This document shows, piece by piece, positions 40,380 to 49,540 of a DNA stretch of 64,000 nt. Location of the stretch: assembly GCF_000250675.2 (NCBI RefSeq), contig NC_018681.1, positions 4,092,001 through 4,156,000 of the forward strand, read 5' to 3'. The notes below the pieces were generated by a model. The model saw only the letters and a program-made list of their open reading frames with translations, did not search any database and was not told where the DNA came from. This DNA is from Nocardia brasiliensis ATCC 700358. GTDB lineage: Bacteria > Actinomycetota > Actinomycetes > Mycobacteriales > Mycobacteriaceae. The position numbers were made by a program, and so were the translations under genes. The first letter of the stretch is position 1; each line of letters starts with the position of its first letter.

Positions 40380-41345
40380 ATGGGCATTTCCGAAGCCGCC
40401 GACCGGGCTGACACCTTCGTCGCGCACAAGTTCGAGGAGCAGCTCGTGGATCTCGGGGAGATCCGCATGAACTATGTCGCCGCGGGTGACCCCACATCGC
40501 CGGCGCTGCTGCTGATCCCTGCCCAGGGTGAATCCTGGTGGGGATATGAGAACGCAATCACCCTGCTGGCGAACGACTTTCGGGTCTTCGCGATCGATCT
40601 GCGCGGGCAGGGGCGGTCCACCTGGACGCCGGGGCGGTACAACCTCAACACCTGGGGTAACGACGTCGAGCGATTCATCGATCTCGTGATCGGACGGCCG
40701 ACTCTGGTGGCGGGCAACTCTTCTGGCGGAGTGATCGCAGCCTGGCTGGCCGCCTACGCCAAACCAGGGCAGATCCGGGGCGCGATGCTCGAGGATCCGC
40801 CCTTGTTCGCCTCGCAAGCGGCCCCGCCCTATGGTCCCGGCATCATGCAGACCCTCGGCCCGATCTTCGTGTTGTGGGCCAAATGGCTCGGACCGCAATG
40901 GTCGGTCGGGGATTGGGACGGCATGGTCGCGGCCGCGCCGCGGGAACTGCCCGAATTCCTGCACCCGGGTATCGCATTCCTGTTCGGCGACGGCACCGGC
41001 GAGGGTGCCGCGGCCACGCCGCCGCAGCATCTAAAGGAGTACGACCCCGAATGGGCGCAGGCTTGGGCCACCGACGTCGCCAACGCCGGCTGCGACCACG
41101 CCACGATGCTCGCGCAGAATCGGGTTCCGGTCCTGCTGACCCACCACTTCCACTTGACGGACCCGGACACCGGACAGCTCATGGGTGCGATGACGGATAT
41201 TCAGGCGCAGCAAGCCCGTCGCTTGCTGGCGGCGACCGGTCAACCGGTCACCTTCACCGCTCTCGACGCGCCGCACACGATGCACGACCCCGAGCCGGAG
41301 CGATACTTCGAGGTGCTCACGGAGTGGGCGTCCGCGCTGGACTGA
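40380..41345 (+). CDS. Alpha/beta hydrolase
   Basis: This 321-residue soluble enzyme has the classic fold-1 order. An oxyanion strand is LLLIPAQGESWWGYE, then FAIDLRGQGRSTW, the nucleophile elbow AGNSSGGVIAAW (Ser), and the late TALDAPHTMHDPEPERY with the catalytic His. The acid residue is probably in the long cap-flanking region. The large cap (about 150-245) contains many Trp and Pro. AGAAAGGA precedes the ATG. The substrate is not evident. A palindrome upstream suggests local repression, but no regulator adjoins it. Confidence 0.87.
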   Translation: MGISEAADRADTFVAHKFEEQLVDLGEIRMNYVAAGDPTSPALLLIPAQGESWWGYENAITLLANDFRVFAIDLRGQGRSTWTPGRYNLNTWGNDVERFIDLVIGRPTLVAGNSSGGVIAAWLAAYAKPGQIRGAMLEDPPLFASQAAPPYGPGIMQTLGPIFVLWAKWLGPQWSVGDWDGMVAAAPRELPEFLHPGIAFLFGDGTGEGAAATPPQHLKEYDPEWAQAWATDVANAGCDHATMLAQNRVPVLLTHHFHLTDPDTGQLMGAMTDIQAQQARRLLAATGQPVTFTALDAPHTMHDPEPERYFEVLTEWASALD

Positions 41346-41377
41346 CCGGACCTCGACCGCCGGAGGCGCCGCCGGTG

Positions 41378-41845
41378 TCACTCCGGTTCGAACAAATGGT
41401 CATAGCCGATCGCGAAGGTTCGGTCGGACGGATCGACGACCACGTGGCGGCGATCACCCGGCTGCGGGTACGGGACGCCGGTCTGTATCTCGCAGTCCGC
41501 TTCGAAAGTGTCGAAACCGGGGCCGCTGATCCGGACTTTCAGTTCGGCCACGTCCGGATTCTCGCCGCCTGCGACGATCCGCACCGCGATGATCTCCGCG
41601 GTCGCGGGGACCGCCACCTTGTCGAATCGTCTAGCGTTCCAACGCCATTGGTAAGTGGTCACCGCAAGCGCGAGGCCGATCGGCATGGTGATGATGCCCG
41701 GGCACAACCCATTCCACAACGAATCACCGGCCAGGGCGATGACAGGTCCTGCCGCGACGAGTGCGGCCGCCACCGCATACGTGAACACCCCCGCAACCGG
41801 CCCGATTAGTTCGACCTGACCTGCGCTGCGTTCACCCTCGGACAT
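41378..41845 (-). CDS. Hypothetical two-helix membrane protein
   Basis: This 155-residue protein has two adjacent transmembrane helices (VFTYAVAAALVAAGPVIALAG and GIITMPIGLALAVTTYQW) and a soluble C-terminal domain of about 90 residues. That domain (ATAEIIAVRIV ... DCEIQTGVPYPQPGDRRHVVVDP) resembles the NfeD/DUF3592-like beta domains of small membrane proteins. The start is ATG 41845 or GTG 41854. No confident family or partner. Confidence 0.65.
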   Translation of the reverse strand: MSEGERSAGQVELIGPVAGVFTYAVAAALVAAGPVIALAGDSLWNGLCPGIITMPIGLALAVTTYQWRWNARRFDKVAVPATAEIIAVRIVAGGENPDVAELKVRISGPGFDTFEADCEIQTGVPYPQPGDRRHVVVDPSDRTFAIGYDHLFEPE

Positions 41846-41959
41846 GCCCGCCACTGTAAGGGGATCAGGGCGGGGCCAGTTGCGGGAATCGGCACGGGCG
41901 GGGGCGGGGCGGATTACGATCGAGGTCGAATTCTCGTGGCGTCGGTCAGGAGGACCGCA

Positions 41960-42370
41960 ATGCTCGGTAGCAGAGGTGCGCTGGTGGCGGTGGTGGGTGC
42001 CGCGGCCACGGTGCTGTGCACGATCCCGGCGAATGCCGGCCCCGAGGACGAGTTCATCACGTTGAACTCCGTGGTCACGCCCGCTCCGGAGGGCTTGCAG
42101 GCCACCGGTACCTACCTATGCGAGGCCGGCATCGGTTTCCTCGACGTCTCCGCGCAGATGGAGACCAACGGCAGCGGCACGATCCAACTGACCAGCTCCC
42201 CACCCGGGGCAACCCTGCAGTGCACCGGCCGGGTCGAAACCTGGTCCGTCGTGCTGAAGCCGACCAACGGCATGCCCGTGCTCGTGCCCTACACCGAAGG
42301 CACCGGCACCGCACAACTGAACCGGAAATACTGGAAGACCGACTCCGGCCCAGTCGCCCTGCACCTCTAG
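41960..42370 (+). CDS. Secreted protein, DUF6299-like
   Basis: This 136-residue protein has a signal peptide (MLGSRGALVAVVGAAATVL, cleaved after PANA). A single beta-rich domain follows, with two Cys (TYLCEAG and LQCTGR) likely to form one disulphide. ATG 41960 is set by AGGAGG 6 bases upstream. Strands such as EGLQATGTYLCE and TIQLTSS fit the actinobacterial DUF6299 pattern. The stop codon TAG shares its G with the GTG start of the CoaD-like gene. Confidence 0.72.
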   Translation: MLGSRGALVAVVGAAATVLCTIPANAGPEDEFITLNSVVTPAPEGLQATGTYLCEAGIGFLDVSAQMETNGSGTIQLTSSPPGATLQCTGRVETWSVVLKPTNGMPVLVPYTEGTGTAQLNRKYWKTDSGPVALHL

Positions 42371-42855
42371 TGCGGTCGAAAGCCCTGTGCACCGGCTCGT
42401 TCGACCCGGTGACGAACGGTCACATCAACGTATTCGAGCGGGCCGCCGCCCAATTCGACGAACTCGTGGTCACAGTGATGGTCAACTCGACCAAGACCAC
42501 CATGTTCACCCTCGATGAGCGCATCGAGATGCTGCGCGAGGTCACCGCCCACCTCGGCAACGTACGGGTAGCGTCGTGGTCGGGTCTCCTGGTGGATTTC
42601 GCGCGCGGACAGGGGATCACCGCGATCGTGAAGGGCCTGCGCCGCGGCGATTTCGACTACGAACAGTCCATGGCGCAAACCCACCGCACCCTCACCGACG
42701 TGGACACCTTCTTCATCGCCAGCGACCCGGCCTACGGCTCCCTGTCCAGCTCGCTGGTCAAGGAAATCGCCGCATCCGGTGGAGAGACGGTCGGCCTACT
42801 GCCGGCGGTCGTGCGCGACAAGCTGTTGCAGAGACTGGTGGAAAGCAGGGCCTGA
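42370..42855 (+). CDS. coaD: Phosphopantetheine adenylyltransferase-like protein (divergent CoaD)
   Basis: This 161-residue protein has the CoaD fold. Present are the nucleotidyltransferase site CTGSFDPVTNGHINVFERAA (T-x-G-H), FTLDERIEMLREVTAHLGNV, the IVKGLRRGDFDYEQSMAQ loop and SSSLVKEIAASGG. Compared with standard CoaD, one residue is missing in the KGLR loop, and the WSFISSS motif is altered to YGSLSSS. The start GTG overlaps the previous stop by one base and has no RBS, so translation depends on coupling to the secreted protein gene. A second, specialised CoaD is the likely reading. Normal CoaD makes dephospho-CoA from 4'-phosphopantetheine and ATP. Confidence 0.82.
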   Translation: MRSKALCTGSFDPVTNGHINVFERAAAQFDELVVTVMVNSTKTTMFTLDERIEMLREVTAHLGNVRVASWSGLLVDFARGQGITAIVKGLRRGDFDYEQSMAQTHRTLTDVDTFFIASDPAYGSLSSSLVKEIAASGGETVGLLPAVVRDKLLQRLVESRA

Positions 42856-42961
42856 ACGTCCTTGTCGCGCGATATTCGATGCGACAAGCGATCTCGTGGT
42901 GCGGTCGTGCCGAGGTATGAGATTCGGCAATGCTAGGTGTGGCGGCGCACGCAGCGAGACA

Positions 42962-43639
42962 ATGGGTTTCATGGTGGATCGGATGCGGGCGTGGTCCTTT
43001 CCCGGCGGTTACGAAGACGATCGTGGTGCGGAGCCGGTCGAATGGCGAATCGAGCCGGATGAGGTGTCGGATTCACGAGAACTGTTCGACCTCGAAGCGG
43101 TGATCAGAGGTGTCCGGGTCCGGGGCGATCTCGAGGACCTGACACCGTATTCTGCCGATACCCACGCACGCGAAATCTTTTCACTGGACGGCCGGTCCGG
43201 CAACCTCGCCCGGTACACGGTGACCGGCGAGTTGCCCTGCACCGTGGAGGTATCGGGTGTTCGGCGGGCGGAGGTCATCCGATTCACGTACGCGCAGCAT
43301 CCGTATCCCGAGCACGACATGATGCACCTCGCGCTGTCCCTGGATGGTGAAGAGTACGAAACCGACTGTGATGCACTGGAAACCGGACTGCCGCGACTTG
43401 CTGACGCGTTGCCGGCGGGCGTTTCCCTGATGTGCTGTTTCACCTGCCTGTACTCCGACTATATGCCGAGTAGTGGGCAGGCGATGGGGATAGCGTGCTT
43501 CCGCGACGATAAAGAACAGTATCTGGCCATCAGGTCGAAATTCGACATCTGGCGTCTTCGGCGCACGGAGTGGGTTCCGGAAACCTACCTGTGCTCGGAA
43601 TACCAGCGTCGAGTACGCGGCACGGGATATCGCGGTTGA
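42962..43639 (+). CDS. DUF6304-family protein
   Basis: This 225-residue soluble protein has many aromatic and acidic residues: WSFPGGYEDDRGAEPVEW, DLEDLTPYSADTHAREIF, FTYAQHPYPEHDMMHLALSLDG, and a Cys-rich SLMCCFTCLYSDYMPSSGQ segment. The GY-x-D-x-G-x-E start and the ACFRDDKEQYLAIRSKFDI end match the actinobacterial DUF6304 family, whose function is unknown. The start is uncertain between 42962, 42971 and 42983. It may be an immunity or accessory protein, but no toxin lies beside it. Confidence 0.68.
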   Translation: MGFMVDRMRAWSFPGGYEDDRGAEPVEWRIEPDEVSDSRELFDLEAVIRGVRVRGDLEDLTPYSADTHAREIFSLDGRSGNLARYTVTGELPCTVEVSGVRRAEVIRFTYAQHPYPEHDMMHLALSLDGEEYETDCDALETGLPRLADALPAGVSLMCCFTCLYSDYMPSSGQAMGIACFRDDKEQYLAIRSKFDIWRLRRTEWVPETYLCSEYQRRVRGTGYRG

Positions 43640-43792
43640 GTCGTCGAGGTCCGAAGGTGGACAACGCTTCTCGGCTGTGTGGCGGCCATCGCTCCGGCCG
43701 CGCGATTGCTGCGATCCTCAGCGGTCGGCATCAGGACGGTGGATTGCGCCGGTTTCTCAGTCGGCGAGCACGGTGTCGGTGACAGGAGAGGG

Positions 43793-45232
43793 TCATTCCG
43801 GTGTGCTGAGGGACTGAGGGCGTCGGAAGAATCCCTCAGGGTCGTAGCGGTGCGCGATCTCGGCCAGGCGGGGGTAGTTCGAGCCGTAATAGGCTGTGCG
43901 CCAGTCGGTCAGGGCTGGGTCGGGGAGGTTCTGATAGGTGTATGGCGAGGACCAGCGGCGCAGGATCGGTTCGCAGGTGTCGATCCACGCGGACCCGCTC
44001 ACGCGCAGTTCGTCGGTGATCTCGCCGTGCGACTCCACCACCAGACCGGCGTAGTACAGATGGTCGCGATGCACGAAAGCGGTCGCGTCGGCGGGGACGC
44101 GATTGCATGCCCCGCCCATCGCGCCCAGTTCGAGCGCGCGGATCTGATCGCTCGCCGGGGTGTCGGCGAACGCGGTCAGGATCTGCTGAATGCCCTCGGC
44201 GGGAATGGTTTCGGGCACGAAGTGTCCACGCTCCCGATGCCAGCCATCACGGGGCAACCGTGCTTCCGGATTCGTGCCGACTCGATGTGATTGTGCGCGA
44301 GTGAGTTCCGCGCATCCCATCCACGTGCGCAACGTGTCGTCGTATGAACCGGTGTGCAGGAACTCCGCTTCCGGTTCTCGGCCGACTGTGCGCCGCAGAT
44401 CGTCCAGCAGCACCGGCAGCTCGCCCGGGTCGCCGAGCCAGGCACCGAGCACCATCACCTCCGGCTGCTCGCCGGCTTTCGGATGTTCCAGCGCGAAGCG
44501 CACATTCGAGGCCAGATCGTCGGGCGCATGCGGTGCCCAGCCTTGCCACGCATCCCATACGCGCGCCGCGTCGGACCAGTCCCAGCTCAGGCTGTAGCTG
44601 GTGACCGGGGCCGCCGGAACCGCCTCCAGCACGAGTTCGGTGACGATGCCCAGGTTGCCGCCGCCGCAGCCGCGCAACGCCCAGAACAGATCGGCATGCC
44701 GTTGCTCGTCGCAGGTGAGGACGCTGCCGTCGGCGACAACGACCTGGATCTCACGCACCCGGTCGCAGGTCAGCCCGTACTTGCGGGTGGCGATCCCGAT
44801 GCCGCCGCCGAGCGTGAGCCCGGCCAGCCCGACGGTGGCGCAGGTGCCTGCCGGAATGACCCAGCCGTCGGGGACCGTTTCGTCGAGCAGATCGATCGTC
44901 TGGATGCCCGCACCCGCCCGGATCAGCGTCCCTTCCCGCCGCACCCCGGCGATCCCGGTGACATCGATGACCAGTCCGTCGGTGGTGGAATGCCCGGCGC
45001 AACTGTGCCCGCCGGAACGAGCGGCGACCGGCAGCGCGTGCGCCCGAGCGAACGACACGGCCTCGCGCACATCGTCCACCGTCATGCAGTAGCACACGCC
45101 CGCGGGTCGTACCGCGTCGAATTCCCTTATCTGCAGGGCGCGGGCATCGTCGTAGCCGGGGTCGCCGGGGCGCACCAACCGGCCCGCGATCCGTTCCGCC
45201 AGCGTCTGCCACGCCGCCTCACCCACGCTCAC
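43793..45232 (-). CDS. FAD-linked oxidase with bicovalent flavin (BBE type)
   Basis: This 479-residue berberine-bridge-type oxidase has the PCMH FAD domain at about 35-205, with RSGGHSCAGHSTTDG (His for the 8-alpha link) and YGLTCDRVREI (Cys for the 6-S-link). The C-terminal BBE segment includes NYPRLAEIAHRYDPEGFF. Such enzymes oxidise sugars, alcohols or secondary metabolites using O2. GTG 45232 has GAGG 5 bases upstream; the longer frame is rejected. No signal peptide is present. It diverges from a MazG-like gene. The substrate is unknown. Confidence 0.88.
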   Translation of the reverse strand: MSVGEAAWQTLAERIAGRLVRPGDPGYDDARALQIREFDAVRPAGVCYCMTVDDVREAVSFARAHALPVAARSGGHSCAGHSTTDGLVIDVTGIAGVRREGTLIRAGAGIQTIDLLDETVPDGWVIPAGTCATVGLAGLTLGGGIGIATRKYGLTCDRVREIQVVVADGSVLTCDEQRHADLFWALRGCGGGNLGIVTELVLEAVPAAPVTSYSLSWDWSDAARVWDAWQGWAPHAPDDLASNVRFALEHPKAGEQPEVMVLGAWLGDPGELPVLLDDLRRTVGREPEAEFLHTGSYDDTLRTWMGCAELTRAQSHRVGTNPEARLPRDGWHRERGHFVPETIPAEGIQQILTAFADTPASDQIRALELGAMGGACNRVPADATAFVHRDHLYYAGLVVESHGEITDELRVSGSAWIDTCEPILRRWSSPYTYQNLPDPALTDWRTAYYGSNYPRLAEIAHRYDPEGFFRRPQSLSTPE

Positions 45233-45354
45233 CGCACCTCTCTCACACCTCAATCGAACCGAAGGAGCATACGAACAGCAATCCCGGATTACCAGTGAAT
45301 TCTCTGAAGCGTTTTGTCTGTGCAGGCGGAGGTTGTCTTGGTAGACCTTGGTGT

Positions 45355-45696
45355 GTGGACATCCAGGATCTCCAGGCGCGCGCCGTTGAAGTGCACGACC
45401 TCTACGACGAATTGAACCTCGCTGCACGGGGCAGGACGTGGACTCGGCAGGACTTCATGCTGGGCTTCGTCGGTGATGTAGGAGATCTCGCCAAGCTCGT
45501 GATGGCGGCGGAAGGCACCCGCGCCATGCCGGGCGGTCGGGCAGCGTTGGAACATGAACTGGCCGACTGCCTTTGGTCAGTTCTGATTCTGGCTCATCGC
45601 TACGACGTCGACATCGAAACTGCTTTCACCAAGACTATGGCTGAGCTGAAGAGCACCATTTCGGCACGGTTGACGGATCCTTCCGCCCAGGGGTGA
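45355..45696 (+). CDS. MazG-like nucleotide pyrophosphohydrolase family protein
   Basis: This 113-residue all-helical protein fits the all-alpha NTP pyrophosphatase family. Helix 1 has LQARAVEVHDLYDELN, helix 2 GFVGDVGDLAKLVMAAEG (the E-x3-D/G-x-D-like metal residues), and helix 3 HELADCLWSVLILAHRYDVDI (E-x2-D). The motif is weaker than in MazG itself. GTG 45355 is the most plausible start, since the longer frame lacks homology. No good RBS is visible. It may hydrolyse a modified or surplus NTP. Confidence 0.68.
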   Translation: MDIQDLQARAVEVHDLYDELNLAARGRTWTRQDFMLGFVGDVGDLAKLVMAAEGTRAMPGGRAALEHELADCLWSVLILAHRYDVDIETAFTKTMAELKSTISARLTDPSAQG

Positions 45697-45832
45697 ACTG
45701 CACGAGCGAGCGCACTCTGAGCACGAATCGTGCGCCACGGGTTCGCGGGGACCGCTGGGTGGACCGGGGTGTTGGCTCGGCGGGGATTTCCGGGCAGGGT
45801 GAGGGAAAGACTCGGGTGTCCCAGGGGGAGTG

Positions 45833-47542
45833 ATGGCAGATCAGGAACCGCGTGTTCAGCGCTACTTCGTAGAGGTTTCGGCGGAAAGTGCGACCGCTAT
45901 GCGTGCACTGTCGGGACGGGGGCTCGATCTGTTCCGGGCGACCGTGGCCGGAGCCGACGACGGGGTGACGATTGCGGGATATCTTTCGGTGGCGGAGATC
46001 GGCGGTCTCGCGGAGGACGGTTACACCGTCACGGTCCAGGCCGTGCGCGAAACCCCGCCGCTGGAGATCGCGCCGCCGAAGGTTTCCGCGATAGCCGCGC
46101 AAGACGTCGAAACGTTCTCTGTCCCAGCCGGTTATCTGCCCTACAGTCAGATCGAGGGTTGGATTTCCTCGATGGTGCGGCTCAGTCCAGCCTTCTGTAC
46201 GAGGGTGCAGTTGCCGTTGACTTCGGTGGAGGGTAGACCCATCAGTGCGCTGCGCATCCGCGCCGGAGACCGGGCCGAGCGGGACGGGGTCCTGCTGCTC
46301 GGCGGCGCACATGCCCGTGAACTGATCAATCCAGATCTGCTGTGCCACTGGATGTATCACCTGACCTCCGCCTACCGGAAGGACACCGATCTCACCTTCG
46401 GGCCGGTCGCCTACAGCAACAGCACCGTGCGGCTGCTGCTGGACTCGTTGGACATCTTCATCGTGCCGTTGGTGAACCCGGACGGGCGGGAATTCGTGAT
46501 GTCCGCCGACCGGATGTGGCGCAAGAATCGCTCCTACAATCCCGGATCGGATTGCCGGGGCGTCGATGTGAACCGCAACTACGACTTCCTGTTCGACAGC
46601 GGTATCGGCACCACCGCGTTCCCGTGCGACTATCAGACTTACCGTGGGCCGCAGGCGTTCTCGGAACCGGAGACCCGGAACATCCGCTGGCTGCTCGACG
46701 TTTTCCCGCACATCATCGGCATGGTCGACGTGCACTCCTTCGGCGAGATCATCGCCTACCCGTGGGGTGACGACGACAACCAGACCACCGACCCGGCAAT
46801 GAATTTCCGGGTTCCGCATCCCGACCGCGGAACCCCGAACGACAACCTCTACCGCGAGTACATGCCCGCCGAGGATCTGGACTGGTACCGGCGCACCGCG
46901 GGCTTGATGCGCGACGCCATCACCAGGGTGCGAGGCAGCGTTTACACAGTGCAGCAAAGTGTTTCACCGCCACTGCTCTATCCGGTTTCGGCGTCGGTGG
47001 ACGATTACGCCTACTCCCGCAACTTCATCGACCCGGCCAAGCGCAAGGTTCGGTCCATCACCATCGAGACCTCCAAGCCGGTGCCGCGAGGTGAGGAACT
47101 CCGCGGTTTCCAGCCCGTGTACGAGGAGGCTCGACAGGTCATGGTCGAGAACGGACCGGCGCTGATCGAGTTCTGCCTCAGCGTCCTGTGCCCCGGTCGC
47201 GGTGCGGCCGCGATGCGCACCACGCTCGATCGCCACCTGCCCGAAACGGGCGCTGTCCGCGCTGCCTACGACCACCTCATGAGCCTGTCGCCTCGGGTGA
47301 TGGAAGCGCTGGCCGCAGAGCCTGACATGCGGGCCGGCGCGGCGAAGGCCCTGGCACAACTCGCCGACAGGTCGGCGCACGACCACGACCCCGTCCTCGA
47401 CGAGCAGGCGATCACCGACCTCACCCCGGTCGCGGCCTACCTCGCCCAGGCTGTCCCCGAAGCCCAACCTGCACTGGAAGCCTTGACCGCCTTGGCGACA
47501 CAATCGGTAGGCAGCCCGATCAGCCGAGCCTTGAAAAGCTAG
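45833..47542 (+). CDS. M14-family zinc carboxypeptidase without signal peptide
   Basis: This 569-residue protein has an N-terminal inhibitory-like region (about 1-90). The M14 catalytic domain begins at LPYSQIEGWI. Zinc ligands are in LLGGAHARELINPDL (H-x2-E) and MVDVHSFGEI (His). VNPDGREFVMS, WRKNRSYNPG and CRGVDVNRNYDF follow, and the catalytic Glu is expected in SITIETSKPV. The C-terminal 110 residues are helical and not part of M14. No signal peptide or membrane segment is visible, which is unusual for the family. RBS AGGGGGA precedes the ATG. It may act on cell-wall peptides after cell lysis or on intracellular substrates. Confidence 0.87.
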   Translation: MADQEPRVQRYFVEVSAESATAMRALSGRGLDLFRATVAGADDGVTIAGYLSVAEIGGLAEDGYTVTVQAVRETPPLEIAPPKVSAIAAQDVETFSVPAGYLPYSQIEGWISSMVRLSPAFCTRVQLPLTSVEGRPISALRIRAGDRAERDGVLLLGGAHARELINPDLLCHWMYHLTSAYRKDTDLTFGPVAYSNSTVRLLLDSLDIFIVPLVNPDGREFVMSADRMWRKNRSYNPGSDCRGVDVNRNYDFLFDSGIGTTAFPCDYQTYRGPQAFSEPETRNIRWLLDVFPHIIGMVDVHSFGEIIAYPWGDDDNQTTDPAMNFRVPHPDRGTPNDNLYREYMPAEDLDWYRRTAGLMRDAITRVRGSVYTVQQSVSPPLLYPVSASVDDYAYSRNFIDPAKRKVRSITIETSKPVPRGEELRGFQPVYEEARQVMVENGPALIEFCLSVLCPGRGAAAMRTTLDRHLPETGAVRAAYDHLMSLSPRVMEALAAEPDMRAGAAKALAQLADRSAHDHDPVLDEQAITDLTPVAAYLAQAVPEAQPALEALTALATQSVGSPISRALKS

Positions 47543-47579
47543 GTTCCGCAGCTATTAAGATCTGCATCGTTCAGGAGGG

Positions 47580-49118
47580 ATGACCGGAGGGGACGACAGC
47601 AGTGATCGGAGCCGTGTCGGCCGGGCGGGCCGTTCATTGACCGGATCGTTGCTCGACGTCGACACCGCGGTCTACTACGACACCGCTACCAGAATCGCGG
47701 CTGGTGCGTCCGCGTGGTGGTCGGCCATCGATGCGCGCTGGCCGGAACTGGCCAAGGCCACCAACATGACCGGGTCGTACTCCGAGGCCAAGGAGTGGGG
47801 TAAGTCCTACGACCAGCGTGCCAAAGACATCTTGTCCATGGTCACCAAGGTCGCGAGCGCCGCACACGCCTACGCCGTGGTGCTCAACAATTGCGGCTAC
47901 GAACGCGCGCTGGCCGAGCACGGCGCGACTATCGATGCGGGCCCAGCCCCGGTCAAACCTCCGACGCCGATGTACCCGGTCCTCAATTGCCGAGTTCCGC
48001 TCCCGTCCGCGGGCGGCCCCGGCAACGGGTTGATCGATGAGGGATTGGGCCTGGTCGAGAAGATCGGGCTCACCGTGCCCGACGGCAACGCCACCACCAT
48101 TTCCAACGCCGCGATCACCTGGGACGCCACACGCACCGCCGAAGGGGCGGCAGGGTTCCCGGCGATTCTCGAGGCCGCCGCGGTCGCGTTCGCCGATGTG
48201 GTCGCGCCGGAGGTCGAGTTCATCGATGAGGATCTGCGCGCACTGAAAGCGGCCGCCGAGGCCGCGCTCACCGCGATGGCGGATCTGGCTCAGTCGTGCC
48301 GGGATCATCGTGCCGCCCTCGATGAACTGCGCGAGCTGCTCAAACAGCAACTCGAAATGGTGCGCGACGCACTGATCCAAGAGTTGGCGATCACCGCCGC
48401 AATCTCGGTCGCTTCCTCGTTCATCACCTTCGGTGCCGGGGCAGCTATCGGTGTCGCGGGTGCCGCAGCCATCTGCGCGCGCTACGCGCGCCCGATGCGG
48501 GCGATCATCGAACAATGGCTCACCAACCGCCGGATCGCCGCCGGGGTGAAGCTCGACGCCGACCTTGCCCGCCACGTGCGCGAATGCGAACGGCTCGAGG
48601 AATTGGGTCCGGCCGGACGACTCAAACCCAAAGCCGATCCGACGCCAGGGTCGCTGCTGTCCGACGCCGACCGCGCCGCGCTGTGGGACTACACCGGTCC
48701 CGGCGGCTCGGAGGCGCTGAACTGGCAGTTGCGGCACGGTGGAATCAGCCGGTATCAGCAGATGCGCGAAGGGGAGATCAACGCCGCGCTCGACAGGCTG
48801 CCCGACTACCAAGGTCATGTCACACGCCGCGTGGAGCTGAGCGCCGAGGATCTGGCCCGCTACCGCGAGGCAGCCGTCGGACGCGACATGGTCACCGAGG
48901 CGGGTTTCACCTCCGCGTCACGGACGCCAGAGGCCGCGTTCGACCGTCCGGTGGAATTCCGCATCTTCAGTGAGCACGGGAAGTCCGTAGAGGAGTTCGC
49001 GCGCCGACCGAGCGAGCAAGAGGTGCTGTTCAAGTCCGGAACCAACTTCGAGGTCCGCCAAGTCGTGGAGAACGACCCGAGCGGGCGAATCCTCATCTAC
49101 ATGAACGAGATCCCCTAG
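47580..49118 (+). CDS. Type VII-like polymorphic toxin with ADP-ribosyltransferase domain
   Basis: This 512-residue protein has a WXG100/LXG-like helical N-terminus (residues 25-120: AVYYDTATRIAAGASAWW, AKEWGKSYDQRAKDIL). The middle (210-320) has coiled-coil and membrane-compatible helices (ITAAISVASSFITFGAGAAI). The C-terminal ADP-ribosyltransferase domain spans about 355-512. It shows the R-S-E type sites: R416/R417 (VTRRVEL), the S-T-S-like FTSAS (443-447), and E479-Q-E481, followed by VLFKSGTNFEV. Type VII export is inferred. The target of the toxin is unknown. It overlaps no other gene and is followed 11 bp later by a small acidic protein, probably its immunity factor. Confidence 0.82.
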   Translation: MTGGDDSSDRSRVGRAGRSLTGSLLDVDTAVYYDTATRIAAGASAWWSAIDARWPELAKATNMTGSYSEAKEWGKSYDQRAKDILSMVTKVASAAHAYAVVLNNCGYERALAEHGATIDAGPAPVKPPTPMYPVLNCRVPLPSAGGPGNGLIDEGLGLVEKIGLTVPDGNATTISNAAITWDATRTAEGAAGFPAILEAAAVAFADVVAPEVEFIDEDLRALKAAAEAALTAMADLAQSCRDHRAALDELRELLKQQLEMVRDALIQELAITAAISVASSFITFGAGAAIGVAGAAAICARYARPMRAIIEQWLTNRRIAAGVKLDADLARHVRECERLEELGPAGRLKPKADPTPGSLLSDADRAALWDYTGPGGSEALNWQLRHGGISRYQQMREGEINAALDRLPDYQGHVTRRVELSAEDLARYREAAVGRDMVTEAGFTSASRTPEAAFDRPVEFRIFSEHGKSVEEFARRPSEQEVLFKSGTNFEVRQVVENDPSGRILIYMNEIP

Positions 49119-49129
49119 GAGGAACTTCG

Positions 49130-49375
49130 ATGGCCGAGTACTACAAGGGCCGCAAATTCACCAGCCGGGAAGAGGCAGGGTTGCCGCCGCCCTCACCGGA
49201 GCGGGACGCAGAAATCGACGCAGGATGGGCCGAGTTCAACGCCCGGCGCGAGGCGGTGCCGCCCGAGAAGCGGATCCATCTGTCGAGCCGGTTCGGTGAT
49301 GAGGACTGGAACGATGATGCCGATTGGGACGACAGCACCCGATACGCGCCGCCCGCGCCGCCCGCCGACGAGTAG
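49130..49375 (+). CDS. Putative immunity protein for the ADP-ribosyltransferase toxin (copy 1)
   Basis: This 81-residue protein begins MAEYYKGRKFTSREEAGLPP and ends in a strongly acidic tail (FGDEDWNDDADWDD). GGAGGAA ends 6 bases before the ATG, right after the toxin stop. It is small, acidic and directly downstream, and is duplicated with part of the toxin, which is the usual genetic signature of an immunity gene. Copy 2 at 49541 shares the last 44 residues exactly, while the N-terminal parts differ. No known family was recognised. Confidence 0.7.
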   Translation: MAEYYKGRKFTSREEAGLPPPSPERDAEIDAGWAEFNARREAVPPEKRIHLSSRFGDEDWNDDADWDDSTRYAPPAPPADE

Positions 49376-49423
49376 GGCGAGGGCGGGCGCTGATGGTTAC
49401 CGGCGAACCGGCCGTCGACCCCC

Positions 49424-49531
49424 GGACGGCTCAAACCCAAGGTCGATCCGACGCCAGGGTCGCTGCTGTCCGACGCCGACCGTGCCGCGCTGCGGGACTA
49501 CACCGGCATCTACATGATCGAGATCCCTTAG
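49424..49531 (+). pseudogene. 35-codon scar of a deleted second ADP-ribosyltransferase toxin
   Basis: This frame reads GRLKPKVDPTPGSLLSDADR, then AALRDYTG, then IYMIEIP and stop. The first 28 codons match residues 346-373 of the toxin, and the last seven match 506-512 (IYMNEIP). About 132 residues of the catalytic domain are missing in frame. It is followed by GGAGGAA and the second immunity gene, so it is the remains of a duplicated toxin-immunity cassette. Confidence 0.85.
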
Positions 49532-49540
49532 GAGGAACCG

